Part shown: one piece after another, positions 9,208 to 16,041 of the stretch
Layout: each line of letters opens with the position of its first letter
How positions within the stretch are numbered: position 1 is the stretch's first letter
Origin: Acidobacteriota bacterium
GTDB lineage: Bacteria > Actinomycetota > Acidimicrobiia > Acidimicrobiales > Palsa-688
DNA length: 60,110 nucleotides
Reading direction: 5' to 3'
Assembly (NCBI GenBank): GCA_028876385.1
Contig: JAGWSF010000046.1
Coordinates: 1-60,110, forward strand
The notes under the pieces: generated by a model
The model's input: the letters and a program-made list of their open reading frames with translations, nothing else
What the model was told of the DNA's origin: nothing
Databases searched by the model: none
Position numbers and translations under genes: made by a program

Positions 9208-9689
9208 CACTCGGGCCGGTCAGGAGATGGATGCTCGCCTGCGGTCTTCTAGCGGTAGTGGTGGTAGGTACGGCCTGTAACTCGACTAGGACTTCCGCCA
9301 CTGCCACGACGGTCTCGACGAGCGCCCCCGTATTAGCGACAACCACGAACCCGACCACGACCACCTCACCAGCGACGACGACCACAGTTCCGGCCACCAC
9401 GACCACGACTAACCCGAACGAGTCATCGTGGACCGACGCAAACACAACCGTCACAGGATGTACGGATAGCTCCGTGAGCGGAACTGTGACCAACACCGGC
9501 ACAGTGACCAACACCTACATCATCAGCGTGAGCGACGACAGCGGCTCTTTCGAGCTAGGAGACGGCAACACCCAGGTGACCAACCTCCCGCCGAATCAGA
9601 CCGTCACTTGGAGCGCTCCCGTAACGTTCTCCAATCCGCCAACAGGTCCGGTGAACTGCATGGTCATGGACGTGTTGGCCAACTATTGA
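9204..9689 (+). CDS. Putative lipoprotein coupled to hsdR
   Basis: A 161-aa protein whose GTG start overlaps the hsdR stop by four bases (GTGA). A basic N-terminus, a hydrophobic core and a lipobox (VVGTAC, Cys at residue 25) predict a membrane-anchored lipoprotein. A Thr-rich linker follows, then a C-terminal beta-rich domain with VSGTVTNTGTVTN and LPPNQTVTWSAPVTF, the pattern of FxLYD/DUF4352-type extracellular beta-sandwiches. The sequence gives no reason for an envelope protein to belong to a restriction system, but the overlap implies that it is made from the hsd transcript. Function unknown. Confidence 0.7.
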   Translation: MTLGPVRRWMLACGLLAVVVVGTACNSTRTSATATTVSTSAPVLATTTNPTTTTSPATTTTVPATTTTTNPNESSWTDANTTVTGCTDSSVSGTVTNTGTVTNTYIISVSDDSGSFELGDGNTQVTNLPPNQTVTWSAPVTFSNPPTGPVNCMVMDVLANY

Positions 9690-9709
9690 GTCCATCGAAG
9701 CGGTAGGCG

Positions 9710-9934
9710 ATGCCCGAGGCTCTCACACCAGAGGATGCGATGGCCAAACCTCTTACCCGAAGCGAACAGGAGCAACTGGTCGAGTCCATCCGACAAGTAC
9801 TCGAAGATTCTGACACCCACCTGAGCCGGGACGCTCGACTCCGATGGGAGGGTGCTCTAACTGCCGTAGAGGTGGTACTTGGGATCCCCCCGAGCGTCGG
9901 ATCCGACGGCCTTGATCTGACCGGACTGCGGTAG
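9710..9934 (+). CDS. Small hypothetical protein
   Basis: A 74-aa acidic, mostly helical protein starting at ATG 9710, 20 bases after the lipoprotein gene. A second in-frame ATG at 9740 is possible. It ends six bases before the GTG of the HNH protein, so the three are probably cotranscribed. The sequence EQEQLVESIRQVLED suggests an amphipathic helix. I recognise no family; it could be a small partner of the downstream HNH protein. Confidence 0.5.
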   Translation: MPEALTPEDAMAKPLTRSEQEQLVESIRQVLEDSDTHLSRDARLRWEGALTAVEVVLGIPPSVGSDGLDLTGLR

Positions 9935-9940
9935 GAACCA

Positions 9941-10792
9941 GTGACCAACGAAGAATCAGTCCACTACCGACTCGACCTGTCTTGTGGATTGAAGATCTTC
10001 GTCTCCGTGAGACGCTGGCCGCAGGGGTGGAGCGTCACCACCATTGCTGCACCGGCTGAAGGTCGAGACTCGATTCGCTTCGTTGACGCCCAGTGTCCAC
10101 ACAGAGCGGAGCCGGTGCATCGAACTGAGGAAGCCGCACTCCAGTGCGCTAAGCGCACAGGGGCAATGAGCCTTTTCCTAGAACGGGAGCATGCTCGTTA
10201 CGACCACGACAGACGGAGTGCGTCGGGGCGTAGGCGGACGTTTCGGCAGGGAAAGGACTGGCAGCGGCTCCAGAAGGAGGTGCTACTTGAAGAACCCACC
10301 TGTCGCAAGTGCGGCGCAACATCTTCTCAGGTCGATCACATCGAGCCGCTGAGCCTGGCCGGGTTCGAAGGGCGAGCTTCCCTTGAGGTTCTGCAAGGAA
10401 GGAGCAACCTTCAGGCGCTATGCGAGGCTTGTCATGCGGAGAAATCGGCTCTGGACATCAGTAGGGCCAACAACCGGTACGGGTATCCCATCGACACTGT
10501 GCGTCCAGGTCCTGACATGGTCACCATCGAAGAGATCGCCCTCAACCTTGGAGTCAAGCCCCAGACCGTCCGGTCGTGGATCAAGCGACAGACCTTCCCG
10601 GCACGCCAGATCATCGTCAATGACATCCCGGATTGGTACCAGTGGGCTGATTGGTGGAAGTGGGACGCCGTCCTGAGTTGGGCCGAGTTGATGGACCGCC
10701 CGGCGCCTGAGCAGCCCGGCCTGCTTGCGCATGGGGTCTCGGAGTACATCTCGCTGCGTACCGGAGCACCGATCCGGGTGCCCTATTTGTAA
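9941..10792 (+). CDS. HNH endonuclease fused to an excisionase-like helix-turn-helix
   Basis: A 283-aa protein with two recognisable parts. Residues ~105-170 form an HNH nuclease with zinc-binding pairs CRKC (121/124) and CEAC (161/164), VDHIEP (His133 as likely general base) and NLQALCEACHAEKS. Residues ~192-225 (MVTIEEIALNLGVKPQTVRSW) form a MerR/excisionase-type helix-turn-helix, followed by a Trp-rich stretch. The N-terminal ~90 residues contain a possible small beta domain. GTG 9941 follows a GTAGGAA ribosome binding site. HNH nucleases act in restriction, homing and phage packaging, and the attached DNA-binding domain suggests directed cutting. Confidence 0.75.
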   Translation: MTNEESVHYRLDLSCGLKIFVSVRRWPQGWSVTTIAAPAEGRDSIRFVDAQCPHRAEPVHRTEEAALQCAKRTGAMSLFLEREHARYDHDRRSASGRRRTFRQGKDWQRLQKEVLLEEPTCRKCGATSSQVDHIEPLSLAGFEGRASLEVLQGRSNLQALCEACHAEKSALDISRANNRYGYPIDTVRPGPDMVTIEEIALNLGVKPQTVRSWIKRQTFPARQIIVNDIPDWYQWADWWKWDAVLSWAELMDRPAPEQPGLLAHGVSEYISLRTGAPIRVPYL

Positions 10793-10815
10793 ACGCTGGA
10801 CCGAGCGTTTATAAT
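10787..10815 (+). promoter_or_regulatory. Recombinase promoter with dyad in the spacer
   Basis: TTGTAA (10787-10792), a 17-base spacer and TATAAT (10810-10815) make a near-consensus housekeeping promoter, striking in this GC-rich context. The spacer is occupied by an inverted repeat, TAAACGCT (10790-10797) and AGCGTTTA (10804-10811), with a 6-base centre. A protein bound there would cover both promoter elements, suggesting autoregulation or a MerR-type site. Predicted transcription starts near 10822, giving a leader of about a dozen bases. Confidence 0.65.
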
Positions 10816-10833
10816 CTGGTAGAATCGGTGCTC

Positions 10834-11535
10834 ATGCGGGTCATGGGGTACTGCCGGGTGTCGACCAACGAGCAGGCCACCGAGGGCATGTCCCTGGACG
10901 CTCAGGAGTCCCGAATCCGGGCCTGGGCGGATGCAATGGACCATGAGGTCGTGGAGATGGTGACCGACGAGGGCGTGAGCGGAACCAAGCTCCTCTCGGA
11001 TCGCCCCAATGGAATGAAGGTGGCCGAGCTTCTCGACGCTCGCAAGCCCTCTGTCGAGGCCGTGGTCGTGGTCCGGATGGATCGGCTGGGGAGGGATGCA
11101 GCGGAGCAGATCGCCCTCCTGAAGCGGTTCCGGGTCGGCAAGGTGGGGGTCGTGGCCATCGCCCAGCAGATCGACTTGGCGACTCCCCACGGAAGAGCCA
11201 TGGCTCAGATCGGGGCCGTCTTCGCCGAGCTTGAGCGGGCACTCATTGCTGAGCGAACCGTCGAAGCACTGGACGAGCTACGTCGCCAGGGCAAGGCATG
11301 GAACCATGCCCCCTTCGGCTGGGGGGTTCACGATGGTCATCTGGTGCCCGTCCCTGAGGAGCAGGAGACCGTCGAACTCATCCTCTGGCTCCGGGAGGCC
11401 GGATGGAGCTATGACCGCATCGCCAAGCGTCTGACGGCTGACGGTCACAGGACGAAGCGGGGTGGTCCGTGGCAGGCAATGTCGGTGAGGTCGGTGGAAC
11501 GGACGGCTAGCCGCATGATGTCGTCATCCCTATGA
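10834..11535 (+). CDS. Serine recombinase (resolvase/invertase family)
   Basis: About 233 aa from ATG 10834 (GTG 10828 also possible). The N-terminal catalytic domain has YCRVSTNEQ with nucleophilic Ser10, the conserved VVRMDRLGRD arginines, and a long E-helix region ending LERALIAERT. It is followed by PFGW and a short recombinase-type segment (YDRIAKRLTADGHRTKRGG). At this size it lies between small resolvases (~190 aa) and large serine integrases (450+ aa) and lacks a zinc ribbon and coiled coil. It could resolve or invert DNA locally. It is unlikely to be the enzyme that inserted the island into a tRNA 3' end, which is typical of tyrosine integrases. Confidence 0.88.
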   Translation: MRVMGYCRVSTNEQATEGMSLDAQESRIRAWADAMDHEVVEMVTDEGVSGTKLLSDRPNGMKVAELLDARKPSVEAVVVVRMDRLGRDAAEQIALLKRFRVGKVGVVAIAQQIDLATPHGRAMAQIGAVFAELERALIAERTVEALDELRRQGKAWNHAPFGWGVHDGHLVPVPEEQETVELILWLREAGWSYDRIAKRLTADGHRTKRGGPWQAMSVRSVERTASRMMSSSL

Positions 11536-11569
11536 ATGACGAAGGGCGCTTGATATCGATGCCAAAGCC

Positions 11570-12130
11570 ATGACCGCACATGTACTGGCGACATCCACAA
11601 CTTCGGGGTTAGCGGTTGCTGGGTTCGTGCTGGCCATATTGGGGACCGTCTTGGGAGTAGCGAGTCTTACTTGGCAGATCGCTGTCTTCCGATTGTCCGG
11701 TAGTCGCGTGAAGGCCGAGTTACGCGTCGGTGCTTATGGGAACGGAGCCGTAGTGACTGGACCCGTAGGGCGCTGGGCGGAGACAGCGTCCTTCATGGCA
11801 TCTCAGGGATTCACTACACCATGCCTCGCTGTCGAGGTTCGGAACAGGGGACGCCTGGCGGTCGATGTCGTCCGCTGTCAGGCAGTCATGACGAACGGCC
11901 TTGCAATCGAGGTGCCGGGGCATAGGTTCAACCCACCCCCGAATACTCGTTTGGATCATGGCCAGACGAAGACGTGGTATGTAGACCTCGCCCCTATCCG
12001 TGCGGCAGCGCGGGCGAACATCTCCGCCGGAATGATGAGACCGGACCAGGTACAGGAAGTTCGAATGAACGTCGAACTCGGTACCGGTGAGGCGATTACA
12101 ACCAAGGACGCGTTGACCATTCACGGTTAG
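11570..12130 (+). CDS. Hypothetical single-pass membrane protein
   Basis: A 186-aa protein from ATG 11570. One N-terminal hydrophobic helix (residues ~13-39) is followed by a soluble region rich in alternating hydrophobic residues, consistent with a beta-sandwich (TTPCLAVEVRNRGRLAVDVV, NTRLDHGQTKTWYVDL). No catalytic motif is seen. It lies 34 bases after the recombinase gene on the same strand and converges on the SIR2-like gene. Similar membrane-plus-beta proteins are common and uncharacterised in actinobacterial accessory regions. Confidence 0.6.
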   Translation: MTAHVLATSTTSGLAVAGFVLAILGTVLGVASLTWQIAVFRLSGSRVKAELRVGAYGNGAVVTGPVGRWAETASFMASQGFTTPCLAVEVRNRGRLAVDVVRCQAVMTNGLAIEVPGHRFNPPPNTRLDHGQTKTWYVDLAPIRAAARANISAGMMRPDQVQEVRMNVELGTGEAITTKDALTIHG

Positions 12131-12192
12131 ACCAGTCCTTGAACTCCAGACAGCCTCCCTGACGGGGTGACCTTCCCAGCCAGCACCCTCCC

Positions 12193-13905
12193 TCACCAGA
12201 GCAGGTTACTGGTATTCACCTGCTGCTTGAAGTTATCCAAGGCCGTCTGGAGGTTGGAGGCGTCACCCTCAAACAGCCCAGCGTCGAGCATCGCTGCGCC
12301 GAATCGTTCAGGCAGCGTGTTCTCCACCGATCTTCGATCTGACCAAACCCATCGACCTATCGGCCCCCTGCCGTATTCGTAGGCGCAGAGCACGCCCCAC
12401 ATGTACTCGAACTCGTTGAAGGCAGTGTCGAACTCCCTGTCGCTCATCAGGACATGTGAGAGAGGTTGGCGAAGAACGCCGTGGAGATAGTCCGACTGCG
12501 GCGTCTTACGTCTGTCCCCGAAGATCTGCTCGAATGCCACGTTGCCCAACGTGCGCCACGATGCCAAGGCACTGCTCAGCTTTTCGGTCTGGCCATTGCT
12601 TCGATCAACACGGAGAGCATGGAAGGCTTGAAAGATCGGTGCTGGACGCTTAGTGGCCACACCGGCGATCCCCACGGCGTACATAGCAAGGGTCGCCGGA
12701 TACAGAAGCAGAGCTTCGTAGACGTTGTAGATCGTTCCATAGTGAGGCGGTCGAGGCTCGACCAATCGTCCGATGGATTCCACGACAAGTTCATCGTGTC
12801 TTGACTCATCGCTAAAGTACGTGATAGTGGCCAATAGGGCTACAAGTCGGGACGATGTCTCTTCGTAGAGCCGCATTCGAGCCGTAACGGTTTCGACCGT
12901 TGGGTGAGGGGAATCGACGGGAGTGTCCAGGGCGCGAACGCTATTTGCCTCGGGCACAATCAGATCATGGAGGCGGATTCTCTGGATCGGGTCCGGTAGG
13001 TAGCGCTTCGCTGCTGCGACGGCTAGAGCCGTGGACAGCGGCGCTTGGTCGCTGGCCTCATGGAGCAGTTCAACCCGTGTAGCCAAGGTATCGAAGAAAG
13101 TGTCGGCCCCATCGATGGGGACGGAGACGGCTGAACGGTGAGCCAGGAGTTGTGAGGTGAGGTCGCTGACCGGTCCAACATGCGTCCAGTACGTAGCGTA
13201 GCGACGCCCGGGGGCACGAAGAAGAGCCTCTCGGAGGGCCAAGTCCCACTCGCCAGACCACCCGCAGACGATGAGACCATATTCATCGAGCACCTGGTCC
13301 AGGAGCCGATTCAGTTCAGGCCCGTACGTCGATAGCTCCTCGACCGTGTTCTTCAGATCTGGCTCTAGGTAGTCACCATGGAGCTTCACGATTGTGATCC
13401 TTGAATGCGCAAGTGGTGTTGCGCCAGCCGCTGCTGCTTCCGAGGAGACAACAACTGGGTTCACACCAGCTTCAGATAGCGCTGCTTCAAGCAATCGGTC
13501 GAAGTTGGTCGTCAGTATGACTCGGATGTAGCCAAGGGCCACCAGCCGAGCGATACCACGATGACCAGCGGTGGGAAGCTTCACGCCCCTTTCTCGTTCG
13601 TCGTCGGTCGGCACGAAGTATGGCTCCAGCAAGTTTCGCCGGTCTGCTGGCGATGGCCCTGTCAGGGACGTGAGGAGATCTGAGTACCCAGGATCATCTC
13701 CATGGCGCTCACGCCACCAGGATTCGGGGTCATCAACGTCTGGTTCTCCAGCAGCCACGGCTGCACGCCGGAGAAGATCCTTGACCACTTCCCAGCCAGT
13801 AGGGATCCCCGCCGACCGAGAGATTCCTGAGCCGACCAGAATGGCCATGGTCCCGGGTCCAGCATGAACCGTAGAAGCCAGAGCGGTTAGGGGGTCAAGG
13901 ACCAT
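12193..13905 (-). CDS. SIR2-like NAD-binding protein, putative defence effector
   Basis: A 570-aa protein. Residues ~15-280 carry a SIR2-like NAD-binding fold: LVGSGISRSAGIPTGW (25-38), LTTNFDRLLE with Asn134, VKLHGD with His176, and CGWSGEWD (214-221). Asn and His correspond to the catalytic pair of defence SIR2 NADases such as ThsA. The C-terminal ~280 residues look helical and show no obvious SLOG or other named domain; two mildly hydrophobic helices occur around ALLATITYF and ALLLYPATLAMY. It is the last gene of a minus-strand set with a TIR gene 78 bases upstream. NAD+ depletion on infection is the inferred role. No strong ribosome binding site precedes ATG 13905. Confidence 0.82.
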   Translation of the reverse strand: MVLDPLTALASTVHAGPGTMAILVGSGISRSAGIPTGWEVVKDLLRRAAVAAGEPDVDDPESWWRERHGDDPGYSDLLTSLTGPSPADRRNLLEPYFVPTDDERERGVKLPTAGHRGIARLVALGYIRVILTTNFDRLLEAALSEAGVNPVVVSSEAAAAGATPLAHSRITIVKLHGDYLEPDLKNTVEELSTYGPELNRLLDQVLDEYGLIVCGWSGEWDLALREALLRAPGRRYATYWTHVGPVSDLTSQLLAHRSAVSVPIDGADTFFDTLATRVELLHEASDQAPLSTALAVAAAKRYLPDPIQRIRLHDLIVPEANSVRALDTPVDSPHPTVETVTARMRLYEETSSRLVALLATITYFSDESRHDELVVESIGRLVEPRPPHYGTIYNVYEALLLYPATLAMYAVGIAGVATKRPAPIFQAFHALRVDRSNGQTEKLSSALASWRTLGNVAFEQIFGDRRKTPQSDYLHGVLRQPLSHVLMSDREFDTAFNEFEYMWGVLCAYEYGRGPIGRWVWSDRRSVENTLPERFGAAMLDAGLFEGDASNLQTALDNFKQQVNTSNLLW

Positions 13906-13983
13906 GAGCGCCGATCATTTCTCGGTGTAGAGGTCGGAGTGCTTGCGGGGGGGTTGGAGGACGACACTACGGATTACCCGGTA

Positions 13984-14481
13984 TCAGGCTGGGGCTGACC
14001 CTTGTCCGCTTGTGTAAACGAAAGCACCAACGAGCACCAGGGCACCGATGAGCATCAGTGCTGTCTGAAGGTCGTCGCTAGCCTTCTTTGCCTGAGCCAA
14101 TGCCTTCAGGTGGCCCAGGAGGGCATCCTTCCCAGCATCAGGATTGTCGAAGTCGAATGCGATGTACTCGACTCCTTGAAGCATCGCCAAGTCGTTGCCA
14201 CTAATCCCCTCTTGGACGACGGGGATGATGGGCTTCTTCGCCCGCAAGGCCCACCCAATCTCCTGCTGCACGAAGGGGGAGGCTTGAGCGGCCTCGGTGA
14301 TGAACACCATGACGGCATGGCAACGCTCGATCTGCTGCTGCACCTTGGCAGGTAGGTGTTGTCCTGGTTGCGGATCGTGCTCAGCGAGCCACAGATCTAC
14401 TCCAGGGCCAGCCTGTCCCTTCACCCATTCCATCCAAGCTCTGTCCTTGCTGGCGTGGGAGACGAAAACCTTGTAGCTCAC
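13984..14481 (-). CDS. TIR-domain protein with C-terminal membrane anchor
   Basis: A 165-aa protein. Residues 1-~125 are a bacterial TIR domain: YKVFVSHASKDRAW (box 1), VMVFITEAAQASPFVQQEIGWAL with Glu74 in the catalytic-Glu position, and KKPIIPVVQE. After a short linker, residues ~139-157 form one hydrophobic helix ending in a small polar tail, so the TIR domain should be anchored at the inner membrane face. TIR domains hydrolyse or cyclise NAD+, and in Thoeris the TIR protein makes a signal that activates a SIR2 effector. Here the TIR gene directly precedes a SIR2-like gene, but this SIR2 protein lacks a recognisable SLOG sensor. Confidence 0.85.
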   Translation of the reverse strand: MSYKVFVSHASKDRAWMEWVKGQAGPGVDLWLAEHDPQPGQHLPAKVQQQIERCHAVMVFITEAAQASPFVQQEIGWALRAKKPIIPVVQEGISGNDLAMLQGVEYIAFDFDNPDAGKDALLGHLKALAQAKKASDDLQTALMLIGALVLVGAFVYTSGQGSAPA

Positions 14482-14511
14482 GGGATCCTCATGGCCATGC
14501 CGTCCATCCGC

Positions 14512-14742
14512 TCAGACGGTCTGAGGTACGAAATCGGGCAGGTCCAGGGACAAGCGGAGTTGGTCAAGCGCATGGTCCAAGACCAAGTTGATGTCCCGTG
14601 GCAGACCATGCTGCGACCCGCTCTTGCCGAAGGCAGCCTCGACGTAGTCGAAGACGAACATCCGCCACATGTTCTGCGGGCTGGCTGGTCCGCCACGCGG
14701 GAAGGCGCTCACCACTTCGGATGCGAGCTTCTGGGGCGTCAT
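14512..14742 (-). CDS. Small protein at the head of the TIR-SIR2 operon
   Basis: A 76-aa protein starting at ATG 14742 and ending 30 bases before the TIR gene on the same strand. It has a mixed composition with aromatic and acidic residues (NMWRMFVFDYVEAAF, INLVLDHALDQLRLSL), consistent with a folded helical protein. I recognise no family. A -10-like TAGCAT lies a few bases upstream. Position suggests a third component, such as a regulator, inhibitor or infection sensor. A plus-strand reading frame covers the same DNA, so reality as a gene is likely but not certain. Confidence 0.6.
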   Translation of the reverse strand: MTPQKLASEVVSAFPRGGPASPQNMWRMFVFDYVEAAFGKSGSQHGLPRDINLVLDHALDQLRLSLDLPDFVPQTV

Positions 14743-14750
14743 GGATCCCG

Positions 14751-14835
14751 ATGCTACGACGGCCCTAGGACCGTCTGGGTGACCAGGGATGACTCCTCCC
14801 TAGCGACGAGGCCCTGGTCTAAGCAGCCAGGGATG
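14751..14835 (-). promoter_or_regulatory. Putative operator/promoter of the TIR-SIR2 operon
   Basis: Read on the minus strand, TAGCAT (14756-14751) is a -10-like element just upstream of the first operon gene. The spacer position is filled by an 18-base dyad at 14758-14775: GACGG and CCGTC arms around a central CCTAGG, with one mismatched pair. Further upstream are GACCAGGG (14781-14788) and its inverse CCCTGGTC (14812-14819), and a direct repeat CCAGGGATG at 14783-14791 and 14827-14835. No good -35 is visible, so an activator or repressor bound at the dyad is plausible. Confidence 0.45.
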
Positions 14836-15030
14836 CGGAGCACCGTCGGCACCCCCCTCGACGGCCATCCGGGGTGACTGGACGCGGAAACGGGCACCAG
14901 GTCCAGGCATCGTGTCGATGAGATGGGCGTCGTGCTCACAGGCGTCCACCACCCACCAGACCTCTCGGGCGTCCCGCCCCTAACCCTCTGGTGCGCACCT
15001 CGCCATGGGCACCTCATCGGTCTCGTCGTA
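14836..15030. other. Intergenic region, no gene seen
   Basis: Between the putative operator of the TIR operon and the end of the glycosylase-fold gene there is no reading frame with a convincing start, ribosome binding site or protein-like composition. A minus-strand frame overlapping this stretch encodes an Arg/Pro-rich peptide typical of noncoding GC-rich DNA. Confidence 0.5.
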
Positions 15031-15867
15031 TTACCTCCCGGACGCATCCGGCGAAGTCGCTGCTGAAGGCAGTGGCGACAAGCATGACGGGACCGTATGA
15101 GATCGCTGACCTTGAGGCGGACACAGTGGATCAGCCTCCGACGGACGGTCGCTAGTTCTCTCGGCGTGCCATACAGATCGCAAGGCTTCCGCGTCGGGTC
15201 CGATCCGCTTCTGCATCGAGGGGTGGTGGGCCGGGACGATCCACGTCCTGTGTCCGTGAAGCGTGGCCCGGAAGGCTCCTGGCGGAGGGAGAACAGCAGA
15301 GGGTGCGTGTGGTGAGTCGATCACGGGCCACAGTTGCTCCCATGCCTCCACGCCGAGGATCAGAATCGCCCGGGGTTGCATCGTCTGGACCTGGAGTCTC
15401 AGGAAGTCCCGGCAGAAGCCCAGGAACTCCGGAGTCGGGTGCCGGGTGAACTTCCCGGTGGGCTTCTCTCCCTCCTTCAAGCCCACGTAGACGTTGGTGA
15501 AGAACATCTCCCTCCTGGGCACGTTGGCCTTCTTGAGGAGGCTGTACAGACCCGTCCAGGTGCCCATGGTCTTATGACCCGGCACCTGGTCACCGTGGGA
15601 GACCTTGCTGTCCCTCCGGTACTCGAACTTCACGATGCAGTCCACGTTGTGCCCGATCACCATGAGACGCTCATAGGGGAAGTCCGGTAGTTCGGTCGAT
15701 CCATGAGGCCGGTACAGACCGGATGCTCCAGCGAAAGCAGCGGTCCCGGGGAGGATCCCGTCCACGAAGTTCGGGAGGAGGCTGGAGACCGCTATCACGT
15801 CCCGGGGATAGGCGTCAAACGTCCCCAGTCTCTCAAGGAACTGGCGGACCGGATGAGGTTCTGACAT
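15031..15867 (-). CDS. Uracil-DNA glycosylase superfamily-like protein
   Basis: About 278 aa from ATG 15867; an upstream in-frame start at 15939 is less likely. The order of motifs fits the UDG superfamily fold: LMVIGHNVD (~69-76, motif A position), REMFFTNVYVGLK (119-131), RAILILGVEAWEQL (166-179, central strand) and VPAHHPSMQKR (211-221, motif B with HPS). The catalytic Asp/Asn of canonical enzymes is not obvious, so it may be a divergent or non-uracil-processing member. The C-terminal ~50 residues are Ser/Pro/Arg-rich and probably disordered. It lies in the defence island, separated from the TIR operon by ~290 bases. Confidence 0.6.
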   Translation of the reverse strand: MSEPHPVRQFLERLGTFDAYPRDVIAVSSLLPNFVDGILPGTAAFAGASGLYRPHGSTELPDFPYERLMVIGHNVDCIVKFEYRRDSKVSHGDQVPGHKTMGTWTGLYSLLKKANVPRREMFFTNVYVGLKEGEKPTGKFTRHPTPEFLGFCRDFLRLQVQTMQPRAILILGVEAWEQLWPVIDSPHAPSAVLPPPGAFRATLHGHRTWIVPAHHPSMQKRIGPDAEALRSVWHAERTSDRPSEADPLCPPQGQRSHTVPSCLSPLPSAATSPDASGR

Positions 15868-16041
15868 GGGATCGGAGAGTATAAGAGGCCCCCAACTACG
15901 GCCCGGGGAGCCGATTAGATCTCTCTGGCGTTGCGGCAATCGGTAGCCACGCTCGCCGGGTCCCCGTCGGCTGGAACGTTGTCTGAATGGCGGGTCAGAA
16001 GCCCCGTCGCAGCCCCTTTGTAGGATTGAGCCAAAGGGGTG

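Noticed and set aside
12193..14481. Straight assignment as Thoeris (thsA/thsB)
   Set aside because: The TIR-SIR2 pairing fits, but I see no SLOG motif in the SIR2 protein, and the TIR protein has a membrane anchor not usual for ThsB. I therefore keep it as Thoeris-like at most.
14356..14877. Plus-strand frame over the 76-aa gene
   Set aside because: It lacks a ribosome binding site and domain-like sequence, and runs across the TIR gene start. The minus-strand frame fits the operon better.
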